Shown here piece by piece: positions 10,548 through 23,329 of a DNA stretch of 64,000 nucleotides (within the stretch, counting starts at the first letter, position 1; each line of letters starts with the position of its first letter). The position numbers and the translations under genes are program-made. The notes under the pieces are model-generated. The model was not told the origin of the DNA. It made no database searches and saw only the letters and a list, made by a program, of their open reading frames with translations. This DNA comes from Ambrosia x helenae (Eukaryota; Streptophyta; Magnoliopsida; Asterales; Asteraceae), in assembly GCA_030844895.1 (NCBI GenBank), contig CM061227.1:3063153-3127152 (forward strand), written 5' to 3'.

Positions 10548-13500
10548 CTACTTCCAAACCTTGACAGTGCCATCTCTGCTGCTTGATAATAGCAGTCTCT
10601 GGTTCAGTTTCACAGAAGCCAGAGAGAGGATTGAGTCACGGTGACAGCCACCAGTGTCGGTGGCGGCAGCTGCAAGAACTGCTTTTCCAGTCGGCCTAGT
10701 TTCTCGCCTTTTTGACTCCTGTTATTAACAAGTAAAGATTATGTAAGACTTACAAATAACCATAGTTGTTAAAAGCCATCGCCTCTTGCGCCTAGACCCA
10801 TTTTTTAGGTGAGGCGAGGCAATTGCGCTTTAAGTCGAGGAAATTGCGCTTTAATTATTCAGGTGATGGTTTAGGCGCAGATTATGGCAAGATTCTTAAA
10901 TTCTGGAGAGTTTCCAGCCAAATTCGTTAAATTATGGCTAGATTCCAGCCAAATTTTAACTTTTATCTAAAGGAAAACTACTTTTATACACTAATATTTT
11001 TAAAACTTTTTATACTAATTAGATGATATTAAATGGTAAATAATACCTTTTGCATCTTTTATTTGAAGAATATTATTATTTTTCTAATACATAATATATT
11101 TTTCTTTGTTCGCTTTTTTCTTCTCAGGCCCTCGCTTTTTTTAGCCTTGCGCCTAGGCCCCAGGCAAGACCTATGCGCCTTGAGTGCGCCTAACGCATTT
11201 GATAACTATGCGAATAACTTAACTCTTTAATTAACTTATTAGTCATATATTTAATATGGTACTTATTTTACAAGTCTCAGATTGTTTTAATATATTTCTT
11301 TTGTGAATTGGTTCTTACTTTAGTTGTTTAGTGTTTAGCAAGGGACGCATTCAACACTGAACCATTTTAAGTATTGACAGACCTGAACAATTTGCACACC
11401 AAAACTGGATTTGGTCTCATAAAATTCATCATTTCCAACACCTTTAATTGACGGACCACATACGCAATAAGTTCGCTCCGGGCTGCATTAACAAAGGTCA
11501 GTGGCAATACAGTAATAGTAATGGTTTGATGAGACAAGAAGATAAATAAAAGAGAGAGATATGAACCTTGAATGATCCCATCGCCGGATTTTTAAGTCGG
11601 TGCCACCGGTTAATAGATCACCGCCAGGTAACGGGAGCAGTGAACGGATTCCAGGTGATCGTGGAGGGGGATCATTCAGTTCATCAACTCTGTACTTGAA
11701 ATTAACATTCCTTCTAGATTCTACTTTAGAATGTGTTTTGTTGGATGGGCGGGCCAAGGCCCAAGGTAGGTCGGATGTCTCAGTGTCATTATCGCTATTT
11801 GCAACCCTTAATACCTGATGCAAAACAACCAGCAATTTATAAGGGAAAAAAAAGAAAGGGAAACAAAGAAAAAGAAGCCAACAACATATAAGTTGGGCCT
11901 AAATAAAGGAAATTTTGGAGTTGTGCCATGGAATAGAATACCTGGCGATATGGAGCCCAAACAAATATACAAGGGTTAGTTTGGGTCTCTAATTTAACTT
12001 TTTGGGTCAGATTCGCTGGTATGTATATTTCTCACGGGTCATACTAGAGTTGATAGAAAACTTGCTATAATTTTTAGGTTAGAATGGGCCAAGGTATAAA
12101 CTCGCTTTACTACCACATACCGGTCACCATGAACCCACTCCAACCCAAACTGTTTTGACCAAAATTTATTTGACATGTTTTTTTAAAGGTGCATGTTTTG
12201 ACCTGATCCCCTTTTGACCATTACACAACCCGGCCTGGCCCACCTGTTTTGCCAATTGCCACTCATAAAGACAAGCTATCTTAAGCGAAGATGAAGTTAC
12301 CTATTTACCCCTCCTTATGATGACCCACCTTGTGGAACATGAACATTTACCCATTTCACAAAGTCCCTTTTCTCACAGAAACACCTTTTTATTCACTTTA
12401 TTTAATAACTCCAGCAACTTTCAGAGTTTTATAAATAATCTATGTTTAGTGATCAAAATAATACATCTTGAAACAGCAAAAGCACATCCAAACACTCCTT
12501 TCTATACCACAATGTACTACAGCTGATTATAATTATCCAATATATTAATAAAACCCGTCAAACACACAAAACATGCCACACATAAGAAAAATAAGAGCAA
12601 GAATAATATGCATATTAATGATTGGATAAACATAACATGTTAGTGATTATTTGGATAGTAGTTTCATTTTCATATTAATTATTGAACTCTACAAAACCGA
12701 ATCCAGCTCATTATCTGATGCAAAGTTTTCAATATCTCACACAATCATATTCAAATGCAACCCCATCCCCTCCTAAAAAAAATAAAAAATATATATATAA
12801 TTAAATGAAGGTTATATACACTGAAGCCCGAAAGAGTAATGTACCTGGTGACAACTCCCATTTTCTGCATTCCACAAAGAAACCTCATTACAGCCTGCTG
12901 CAACATAAACAAGTGGCCTAACTGTTGTAGATAAGGAGGAACTCTGATTAGGAGGAACAAAAAGGCACATATCGGCTATCGGGCATGCAACAGAATACTG
13001 CCAGGAATTAACCGGTATACCAAATCTCAAATCCCATAATGTTAAAACACCCCTTGAAGAACCAGAAACAAACCAATTGCCACATGGACTTGCCACAAGT
13101 GCACACACGTATCCTTCTTCAGGAACCACTTTTGTATTCCATGAATTTGTATTTTCTCTTGTATCACATAAATGTATCCCACAGTTCTGTGTGCTATAAA
13201 GAAACATTTTACCATCATCCCCACCACCTGAAGTGTAGTTTAATAGGGTGAGAATAGCACCTTCTTTAATATTATTTTTTTTGACATCGGTAATTCCAGA
13301 GTATTTTTCTACAACGGTTCCAAGCCCATGAGAGATGTAATCGACAGAAAATGTATGAATTGTACCGTCAGATGCCCCGACAACAACTTGGGCTGACCCG
13401 TGGATCATTGTGGTACAAAGTGCTCGGCTTCCATCTAAGCAATAAGTTAATTTTGATTTAAATGAAATGTCTTTTTCCAGCTTCCTAGAATCCCAAACCT

Positions 13501-16500
13501 TGACGGTGGAATCATCAGACGCGGTAACAAAAAATGTCTGGTCTGTTGAAAGTGCTATGTCATTGACGGCTGAACGGTGTTCTTGTAGGTGTGCCACCAA
13601 CACACCACGTGGCCGCCACCCGGGATCAGGAATTGCCGAGGAGTTGGAGTTGGAGTTATCATCCACCATAACAGAAATCCCTTTTAGAGGTCCCGCTTCT
13701 TGAAATTTGTTACTGACGTGGAGTTCTTGAAATTTGTTGCTGACATGGGCGGTTTGATCCGGTTCACGATCTTCCAGCTCATGTACGACTCTGTGAAGTT
13801 GAGGATCTGTTGTTGATGACAAGGATTCGTGTGCTGATGGAGCGCTTCCTGGTGGTGATTTTTTGTTATCGTATTTGAAATAGTATAAAGGTATACCGTC
13901 TGAAGACTTATCACCAATTAAACTACTTGCACCACTAATTTGTGGTGACATAAATCCTGAAAACTTTAATTTATCTGAAAATAAAGGATCCAAAATATCA
14001 ACGGAGCCTGAAGCGGTTCTAGCAAAGCTTCCAATTTCACCAAGAGAAAATGACTGATGAATGGCGCCTGTAACAGGCCTCCGATCGGGCCACATTTTCA
14101 TTTGTTCCAACTCACGAATACCTTTCTGGTATCCATCATCATTTTCCGATTGTTTAGCTTTTGAAGAAGATGAGTTGTTGTACCATATTTTCCTTTGTCT
14201 TTCCAACATGTCTGAGCTCCTGTTGTTTTCTAAAATCTGGTAGAAAACTTGTCTTGAAACCGGTGGTTTTAAACATGAAAAAAGAGCTTTTTCAGAAGCT
14301 AAAGAAGCTGGTTGCCTACGAAGAAAAGGACGAATTAATGGAACAAGGAAAACATAAGAGTCAACTGCACCTAGACTTTCACTACTTGCTGCAATAAATG
14401 TAACAACCGATCTTCTAACCCATTGACTTGGATAACATAAAAGCGGGAAGGCGTGTTCAATCATTTCAAGAAGTATCCGTTTCCTCAGAAAACCATTTGT
14501 GCATAAAATAGACAGACAATCTAATGCATTGACGATTACGCCCTCAGTCGAATCACCTAATGCCTGTTCAAGATATGGTAAAAGATACTCCTCAACACTT
14601 CGTTGACCAACAAAGAAACAAACATAAATTATCTGACGGTAAAAAACCGATCTCAAAAGCTCGTCTTGATCGTTAAGAAACGCAGGTAAAATCGGTAATA
14701 AAAAGTCATTACTTTGCCTTTGACCGAAAAACCAACAAAGATTACCAATATCTTGTAACAATGCTCTTCTTATATTTGGTGTTTGTTTCGGTCCCATCAC
14801 AAGCTCTTGAATAACTTCGGCTATCGATTTCCTTAACTGTGCCAGCTGTGCATCATTTTTACCAGTTATTTTCTGGGACTTCTGGTTCATACTGAGATCA
14901 TTGAGAACCCCTGCTTCTGTTAAACTTATCGAGTGAATTAGAAAGCCATACGCTGTTAATGCAAGTTTGGAAATGTTACTTGCATAGCAGATTCTAACAC
15001 TTTCTTCGGGATCGTCTGGAAGCATGGAAAGCATTGGAAGTATATACTCGGGGAATATCTTAGCATCACTTGGGGGGAAATCCCGAACCAATGGTAGGAT
15101 GTCACAAAGGGTCTCCAAAGCAGCCGATCTCACGATTGCTGATGAATCTGAGAGCATGGCAATGACATAGGGAAGCACGCGCTGTAACCGATCCTCATCA
15201 TCGATGTATAGTGAGCATGACTTCAGTAGAAGAACAGCACTTCTTCTTAATTGAGGTGTTTTGACGTTTCTTATACATGAACAGAGCAAGGAGGCGATCA
15301 AAACCATTCCTTCACAGCTCGTGTTATCTTGTGGTAAGGGTAGAAACGGCATTCCAAAAGTATCCGACTGGTTGTCATAGTCGGACATTAATGAGTTTAG
15401 ATCACTCATTGTGATTTCTCTTAAGAAAGGATGATGGTTTCTCTTGAAAACATTAGAGATTGTTTGAAGAATGGCGTCTTCCATCTTTGGTTTTAAATTG
15501 GTTTCTTCCCCTGTTCTGTTGGTTAGCATTTGTTTTAGTATTTCAGGGAAAGAAAGCTGGAGCATTGCTACCTGTATCAAAAAATTAAATAAATAAAAAA
15601 AAATATGAATTGAAAATAGATATTTCTAAGGTCTGTTTGGTTGATTGAAATGGAATGAGAAAGGAAGGGAATGATCTATTATCATTAGCATGGGGAATGG
15701 AAAGAGTCTATCAAGCATGTTGTTTGGGAAATTCAAATTATCATTAGACAAGGCATGTTTAAGGGGAAAATGAAATATTTATCTCACTTCTACTTTTCTA
15801 AAGATACATTTTATTATATATATATATATATATATATATAAATCAAATATATATATTAAATCTTTAGTTGGTACGTAATATAACAAAAAAAATATATACT
15901 TTTAAATGACATAAAAAAATGTTTTAGGAGTTATTATAAGCTTATGAGAGAACGATTAGACTAAGCTGTAACTTTCACTCCATACTTGAAAGAATGGTAG
16001 TTAAATACTCCTTCCTCTAGGAATGGAAAATTAGGCTAAATACTAAACTTTCATTCATTCCTCATACAACATTCTATTTCATTCCTACTTGGTTAGCGAA
16101 CACAATTTTGTGGTCCACTGCATTCCTGTTGACCAAGCACTTAATCGGATCTTTCTTACCCTAGAATCAGGATTGATGGGATTCAAATTTGAATATAAGT
16201 TATGCAGGAATGGAGAGAAGTAGCATGGAAGAACAACGCCTGCATAGGTTTGCAGGTAGCTTTCAGCAGAACAACGGGAATCAGGATCAAGTTGAATCAT
16301 ATGAAGAATCATTTTGCGGATTCCCGAATCTGGAATCTGCACCGTATATTCATAACTGTAAGGAAGTATATGTGTGTATGTATTATGTATGTACGTATGT
16401 GTGTATTAAAATTTGATGCCAAAATAGCAAAAGCATACCTTCTCCAGATGTTGGCTTGGATCAAATTGGCCCCTTCGATACGCAAGTAGTCGTGATAGTT

Positions 16501-19500
16501 CAAAGAGGGGTTGGCCTTCTAGAAAAAGTTCTGCAATCACACACCTAAAGTAGCAAAAGAAGAATATTATATATTTTTACTTTTGTAATGTACAGACAAA
16601 ACTAAAACATATTATTACTAATATTAATTTAGTTAAGATTTCATTGTTTTAGCTGTTTAGCATGAATGTCCAAGTTTGCAATCAAGAATCAGAACTAATG
16701 TACTGCATCAATAATTTAACAATTATAGATAGAAGAAAAGACATACCCAACAGAAAAGATGTCCATTGATGGCCTTAAAGGTGCATCTTGTGAAACTTGA
16801 ATCTCACCTCCATGTTCATACAATCTCTAAACAATAACAGTAAGTCAGCAAATCCACACTGTGTGTGTGAGTTGACCATTATTTGAACATCAGGTACTAC
16901 CTTTTAATTGCCTTATTTTAGGAGCACAAACTCTGGCAAATAGTAAGTTTTAAATATCATATGTTTTTGACATCATTTACCTCCATTTCAAAATAGGGAA
17001 TTACCATACCAACTATCACCACTTTTTTAAACTTGCAAAATAGGTGATCTTATAAATGAAATTTAGAAAGTACTCTAGGACATGTATAAAGTTAAGGTAA
17101 ATACAAAAAAATAAAAACAAAAAAGCAACAACTTTCAAGAAGCGTGAACTCACCTCTGGTGCAAGATAGCAGCGTCTCATTCCTCCGGTATCAAAGAAAA
17201 AGGAAAAATCAGAGGGATCATCATGAGGGATGTATGTTGGTTTAAAGGACGCAAAGTCAGCAAGGTAAAGCCAGTTCCAAGAAGTAACCAACACGTTCTC
17301 GCATTTAATATCACCTGCAAAAGTAATTAATTTACACCACCATAGAAAATAACTTGCTGGAAAGTTGTAGATTGACAAAATGCCCATAAACTTAAAGCAT
17401 CCATCACATCTAAAGTTGTGAAAATAGAGAAAATGCCCCTAAATCTACTCAAAAGAATCAACTGTAGACAGACTGTCCAATATTTATGTAGCTTCAGGGA
17501 TTTTTTATCATTTATAACTCTAAAAGTGACAAGTTTTGGATTTTTAATCATTTTGTCATTTTACAATTTCCATTTCCCAGAAGGTTTTTGGTCAGAATAA
17601 GCATAGACAAAACAAAACTGGTACTTGGTAACCTCTAAAGTTGTTTTAATATTTGGGTGGCCAAAGTAAAAACTTTTGAGTACTTATTTGGCCAGTGGCC
17701 TGTGTACAGAATAGCATAAAATATACAGAAGAAAAATCAATGAGCTCACCATGACAAACGCCATTATCATGACTCTGTTTCACTGCATACAGCAACTACA
17801 CAGCAAGAAGCATTTAAAAAATGAATCACGGAATCATGTAATCTTGTGATAGTATTGAAATTATCAATTAATATCACAAATAATGGGCAAACCTGAAAAG
17901 CCAACCATTTCTTCTCAACAAGACTTAGGAAAGGCCGTGTACTCAGTCGATCATGAAGGTTATTGAAGAAGTATTGCCTCAACAAGTAAGCAGCTTTATC
18001 GGTCTCAAGCCAAAACTGCAAAATACTTTGTTCTTAAAAAATAATATATTTTACTAACACAACAACTTATGCAACCACCTTTGTGAGTCACCCGTATACA
18101 TACACAAGCTTAAATATGTAGACAATTAGTTCGGCATATAGAAACGATTGATACAGACAATTAACAGCATATTCTAGAAACCATTTTAGGCTATAATGAA
18201 CTACTTCAAACTCATTTGGATCTACCCTGGCTCATTTACATAGGAAAAAAGATTGGTTGTGTTAACAACTATCATACAGTTCAGAAGACCTACAAATTTA
18301 AGGCTCATGTGTTCCATTATATTAAAAAGTCAAACGCTTTACTTTGGTGCTTAAAAAAAAGAAGAACATGGAGTTTACGTGGGCCCGTTGCTTAAAGGCA
18401 GATATGAAAAACATATAAGAGAAAGTGTCTTAGTTTGAGACTCTTTTAGTCTTTTACCCAGGTCCCTATATCCATTTTTGTTAGGTCAATACCCTTACTA
18501 CTGATAATTGTTGTACCTTGGCACTTCCTTCCATACCAGAATGGCGACATTCGTTAAAACAAAAATTCAAATCAAACCCGACAGACTTTTATATGTTCTA
18601 AACATCCAGCTTTTTATATATTGCACCCAACACTACGTGTATATTTAAACTTCCAGCTGCATTCTATTATACTTATTTACTAAGTCATCATTCATCAAGA
18701 CCCTAAGATTTTTGGCCTATTTTCCATGATAAATCATCCAAAAAGTGAACTTTACCCTCTTCTTTACCCAACAAAACAAACCAAATTGCACACCCACACA
18801 ACTACTTGTCATATCTTCCCTCTTTGATATGAGTTTCTCTTATGTTCCATCTCTATAATACCATTAGAATCCAAGAGCAATGGCGCCATGCAACAGAAAA
18901 GATTAAATGCACATCAAATTCACAGTTACCATACAACAAGCCCTATCCAACCTAAAAAGGAAAATAGCAATAGCAATAATATAAGTGTTCTACATTGAAC
19001 TTCTATCTCCCTATGATTCAAAAGAAAAGATTTCAATAAGGAACCCTCTGCAACAAAGCCTAATAGGTTACCTAAACAATATGACAAGCCATTCTAATAA
19101 ACATGGTCTATGAAATTCTATTAATGTCCACTTTGTTTTGGTCCGATAGCATAACAAGCCATTCTATAGATAATAGACCTGAAGTTTTACTACAAGCCAT
19201 TCTAAAAACATATTCTCAACCTTTCAAATTACAAATAACATCTACATTTGACTGAGAGTTCTACGGCACTAGACAGTTTACAACACATTATCAATCTTCA
19301 ATCTTCAAATTTGAATGTATGACACTAGAAGAAAGTAACATACACACTACCACTTTTCGTTCTAAACTGTTAGGATCAAACACACACAAAAGCAATAAAC
19401 GACACGAGGATTTAAAATGGTTCAGTCAATAACTACACAGAGACTAACCTAGGGTTAGGAAACTTAATCCCCAAGTTAAGCCCAAGCCCGCATAAAGATA

Positions 19501-20249
19501 ATTAGGGCAGAAAAAAATTATCCTAACTTACTGCCAAAGATAAAACTTGTGGGTCGACCCAAGGCTAGGGCCAGCTTGCCCTCCCTTGGTTGAGCTTCCA
19601 CATTAATCGCCCAACATAAGGAAGAGACGCTCAATAATAGTACCCCGGAATCCACCATTCACATACTACCAACTCACTCCTAAACTACCTAAATCACCTT
19701 AACAGACGGCAAAACTACCCTAAACAACCTTTGGCCCCACCCTTTTACACTACTTATCTCTCTATCCACACTACACTCTCACTATATATCCCTCACCTAC
19801 CGAAATCATTAATTATTACCCGAAACCCCCTACCCGATAACGCCCCTTGCTCACTAAACAGGTATCATTATAGTATACTTATCATCATATACCAAAAGGA
19901 GTAATATTAGGTCCTCAACTTCACAACAATAATAAACAATAGTTCAAAATTAGATAATAATAATAATAATAATAACCTGAAAGGGCCAAACGTGAGGGTT
20001 CTCCATCCGACTAAAAATATCCCTAATCTGAGACAACCGCCGTTCATACTCACGAAGATCAATGGAATCACCACGTTTAAAATAAACCTTCACTAGAACC
20101 AATCCTTCGTCATGCTTACACAGTATCGATTTCAAAAACCGTGCTCTTCCCAACACCTCTTTAAGTACGAGGTTATAGGACGAAGGTAGGTCATGGAGAT
20201 AATATTCTGTCGATGAAGCTTGTGTTGTTCGAGCGATCTTGTTCCCCAT
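10548..20249 (-). CDS. VPS15: VPS15 (phosphoinositide 3-kinase regulatory subunit 4)
   Basis: Eleven exons in transcript order: 20249-19977, 18015-17893, 17795-17750, 17314-17154, 16826-16747, 16544-16439, 16336-16160, 15571-12845, 11814-11567, 11482-11383, 10718-10548. They join in frame to about 1403 residues. The N-terminus MGNKIAR has the Gly2 expected for myristoylation. A kinase-like domain spans about 25-310, with Lys54 in VKVYF, catalytic HGDIKCEN at 147-154, and DFA instead of DFG at 167-169, as usual for Vps15. HEAT-type helical repeats follow (about 400-800), then a low-complexity linker and C-terminal WD40 repeats from about 950 (ASDDSTVKVWD, SGSSRGVLTLWD, TGGTDLKIRRWD, SSRDGTVKVWK). 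Vps15 activates Vps34 in endosomal sorting and autophagy complexes. The protein is somewhat shorter than I recall for the family, mainly in the linker. No frameshift in 9.7 kb. Confidence 0.97.
10761..11210. mobile_element. hAT-like MITE (GCGCC-rich) in VPS15 intron 10
   Basis: Ends CATAGTTGTTAAA and (reverse complement) CATAGTTATCAAA are inverted repeats. The flanks CAAATAAC (10753-10760) and CGAATAAC (11211-11218) form an 8-bp target duplication with one mismatch. The interior has GGCGAGGC/GCGCCTAGGC segments like those in the two profilin-intron elements. The 8-bp duplication suggests mobilisation by a hAT transposase. No coding capacity. Confidence 0.7.
15631..16106. mobile_element. Probable MITE in VPS15 intron 7
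   Basis: The left part GGTCTGTTTGGTTGATTGAA...ATGGAATGA is roughly inverted at the right, ...TTCATTCCTACTTGGTTAGCGAACAC. The interior is AT-rich with a (TA)n run at 15816-15840. Such GTTTGGTT/GGAATG ends are common in plant MITEs. I could not read a clean target duplication, so boundaries are approximate. Confidence 0.45.
19370..19900. repeat. Probable retroelement-derived segment in VPS15 intron 1
   Basis: Intron 1 (18016-19976) is the longest in the gene. The segment contains AAACGACACGAGGATTTAAA followed by ATGGTTCAGTCAATAAC, a wording common in plant LTR/TRIM-type repeats, then a CCC-rich stretch. No reading frame or terminal repeat could be defined. The rest of the intron shows no recognisable element. 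Confidence 0.3.
19953..19976. repeat. (AAT)n microsatellite at the VPS15 exon 1 splice donor
   Basis: The AATAATAAT... run directly abuts the exon 1/intron 1 junction. On the coding strand the donor reads CAG|GTTATTATTATT. Another (ATT)n run of about 50 bp lies in the upstream region at 20365-20401. Confidence 0.85.
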
Positions 20250-20366
20250 TGTTTGGCTTTAAGCCCTAGCTTTGGATTGGAATGAATTGCTAGGGTTTGT
20301 TGATTGAATTGTTGCACATGATTTGATCGGAGATTGTGATGAATAATATGTGTGAAGAAGATCTAA

Positions 20367-20402
<36 letters not shown>

Positions 20403-22882
20403 CGGAGATGAAGAATGAGTTACAGAAGGGAGTTGCGTGGTCGTTAGCTATGTAACAATGCTTGCTTGCAACGACCATTGATGATATCTAATTCTTTTTT
20501 TTTTTTTCTTTTACCATGGAATAGAAAGAAAAAAAAATAGATGGCCAGTAGATATTTGATACATGGCCCAATCAGAAACCGGTTTGGGCCCGACCCAGCC
20601 CGTCGGGTTTGGACCAATTTGTGATTTCATCTTTAAGACCTGGTTTGAGCCCGTACCGGTTGAAAAAACATGTAGAAAATAAATCGATTTTGAACCCGGC
20701 CTAAACCAATGTGATAGGTTCAAACATTTTTCACTGATAGCTGACCTGAACCGATTTGAGTCCTTCACTAAAGAAACTGATTCGGTTTGTGATTAAAAAA
20801 AATACGGTTTTGTACAACTTTAACTAATTTTCACTCGAAATGATGATTTTTATAGTAGTAATAGAAATAATATAAATATACTAATTATAACATATTGAAA
20901 AGTTGTTTGACATATTGAAAGGGTCGGCTTGGATCATGTGAGGTAATATGTCAGCATGGATTTGGGTTACAAGGGCTCAGGTCAGGACATGACATTTTGA
21001 AAGAGGGTCATCTTTGTTTGGGTTTTAACAAATCATAATCAAAATGGATAGATGTCAAACAGGTCTTTTAGAAAGAACCAATGTACAACAATATATCATT
21101 TACCAATGGTCAAAGTGTAAGAAGAAAAGAAAGTGAGCAAAGGCGAGGATAATCCATCATCCAAAAATGGAAAAGAGAATTCAACCAAGCTCCACTACCC
21201 GAATGACGTTTTCACTTCTATCTCAAGCTCTATCGTCATCATTGTAATCAACTGCTAAAACTATTGTTGTAACCGAACTGAACGTTTAATGAACAGTCCG
21301 TGAATCGCTCAGCGAAAAGTTTGTTTACATTCAATCGTTTAATAAATATACTAACATGAATAGGAAATTTCATTAGATTAGTTAAATGAACGAACGTGAA
21401 CAAATGTCTCATTCTCTCTATTGTGTTCGTGAACGTTCGTTCATTTATAGTTTTTATATACTTTAATTTTTTATTACCCTAACAGTTAAAATAGGAAACC
21501 TTATTCCCACATTTTTATACATCGTTCTCCTTTCCTTCCTTGTTATTCAAATTGACGAGTACTATCGAGCTTCGTTCCATAAGTAGGGCCTCAAGTTCCA
21601 GCGTTGATTCCTCTGCCATCCACCTCTAGCCTTCATTGATTTTATTTGTATTTGTGAACACGTTCATTTCCTTAATGAAAGAACATGAATATAAAATCTT
21701 GCCCGTTAAGTATTCATGAACCATTCGTGAGCACATTTATTTCTTTAATAAAAGAACACCCCAACAGATTTCATGGGTAGCCTAGGTGGTTATATGATCC
21801 AACTCAACTGATGGTGATCTTGCTTATGCTAGAGCAATTCAGTGGTGGTTTAACGTATGTGGGAATGTTGGTGGCAGTGACAGTGGAAGTTGATGGTGGC
21901 GTTGATAGTAGAGAGGTGACGGTGGAGATGATGTTTGCAGGAAGGGATGGGTGGGTTTTAACAGGGGATGATAAAATTTAGGTGAAAAAAATTCCAGTTT
22001 GGTTTGAAACCGATGGGTTCATTTATTGAACCGCTAGAATAGGTTGGTTTAAACTTTAAATATTATATTTAAAAACTCCATTAAATTAGTGACTTTTCCA
22101 AGTGGTTTGTAGGTCATCGATCCACATTCTTAGTTTTCCGATTTAATATTTACAAAACGTTTACAAAATGTTAGCTATATAATATCTAAAAACCTCTTTG
22201 AGTTAAGAATTTCATTCGAATTATGTAATTTACAATGCGTATCTGGCAATGATGTAATGTAACATGTAACATTAGTAGTGCATAGTGTCAAAATTATCGA
22301 TCAGTAGTGCATAGTGTCAAAATTATCGATCATTGTTTGTATATATATACAGTTAGTTTCGTGCACTTCTTAACTCGTATGATAAGTCCTTAATAAAACT
22401 ACGACAACGCAACTTAAGTTTTACCGTAATGTCTTTTATTTACTTGGAAATTCACTTAAGTTTTACCCTAAGTGTCTTTTATATACTTGACAATTGGTTC
22501 CGATTATAAACATTTAACCCAGTTCCAAATCAAATCAATAAGTTTTATACGGTCTGGCTTCATTTCTTAAATGATGGTTCCGGTTCAGTCTGATTCGTCT
22601 TCATATTAATCAAACAAACAAAGGATTTTAAAAAAGGCTACAATGAAGATACCTTCATTATCAACTAAACAATTACAATAACACCACCATATCACAATCT
22701 CGATCTACTCCAGATCATCATATTCTGGGCGATGACATGACATCATCATCAACATAAAAGATAAAAATAAAAACCAAGGAAAGTTATTAATTATTATCCT
22801 TACTATTTACAATAAGACCAGATCACAAACGAAGACGAACGGACGAACGAGCAAACTCATCTCGATTACTCTAGAATATCAT
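20250..22882. other. Intergenic region between VPS15 and the small gene (both minus strand)
   Basis: The first 250 bp hold the VPS15 leader/promoter, with an (ATT)n microsatellite at 20365-20401. About 20560-20770 is rich in AACCGG/GAACCGATTTG motifs. About 21270-21740 has repeated GTTCGTGAAC/GAACATGAA words like those of small non-autonomous transposons. At about 22274-22332 a 29-bp unit (AGTAGTGCATAGTGTCAAAA...) is tandemly duplicated. No gene seen. Confidence 0.5.
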
Positions 22883-23113
22883 CTACTCTTGATCGTCGGA
22901 TGATTTAGGAGCGATGACGTCATCATCAACAACAGCTCGATCGAAGCCGCCTAACTCAGCAGGAGAGAAGCTAGAGTCACCGGACCAGGTGAACTTGCCG
23001 CCGTGACCTCCTTTTTTAGGAGATCCGTTCATGCCGGTCGTTGATTTACGATCCCTGCGTGCTTCCTGGCCGTGTTTACCGCCGGATTTTATGGTTTTGC
23101 CGGTGTTCTTCAT
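22883..23113 (-). CDS. Small conserved Gly/Lys-rich protein, function unknown
   Basis: A single exon encodes 76 residues. The first half is basic and Gly-rich (KTIKSGGKHGQEARRDRKS, then TTGMNGSPKKGGHGGKFTWSG). The C-terminal third is acidic (DRAVVDDDVIAPKSSDDQE). The KKGGHGGKFTW core is a pattern I associate with small, conserved but uncharacterised plant proteins, with some likeness to Gly-rich RNA-binding (Stm1/HABP4-like) and PDCD4 N-terminal motifs. The GC content is higher than the flanks, consistent with real coding. A TATA-like CCAATAAATACC lies about 75-85 bp upstream of the ATG. The initiator ATG is the only one in frame near the motif. No function is assigned. Confidence 0.7.
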   Translation of the reverse strand: MKNTGKTIKSGGKHGQEARRDRKSTTGMNGSPKKGGHGGKFTWSGDSSFSPAELGGFDRAVVDDDVIAPKSSDDQE

Positions 23114-23186
23114 GTTATCATCGGATTGAATGTTTTGTGTGATGATATTATTGATGATTGATTGATGAAGGTGGTGGTGTTGGGTT

Positions 23187-23198
23187 GGTATTTATTGG
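23187..23198 (-). promoter_or_regulatory. Possible TATA-like element of the small gene
   Basis: On the minus strand the sequence reads CCAATAAATACC, 74-85 bp upstream of the ATG at 23113. Spacing suits a short leader, but the match is imperfect. Confidence 0.3.
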
Positions 23199-23329
23199 AG
23201 AGAAATAGCTAAAACTGTGGACTGTAGTTGCAGGCATGGGCACGTGATGTGTGACAAGGATAACCAAAGGATAAGATCAACCGGTTTTATTATATTATTA
23301 TTCTTTTTGTTTTAAGATCAATCATTTAT

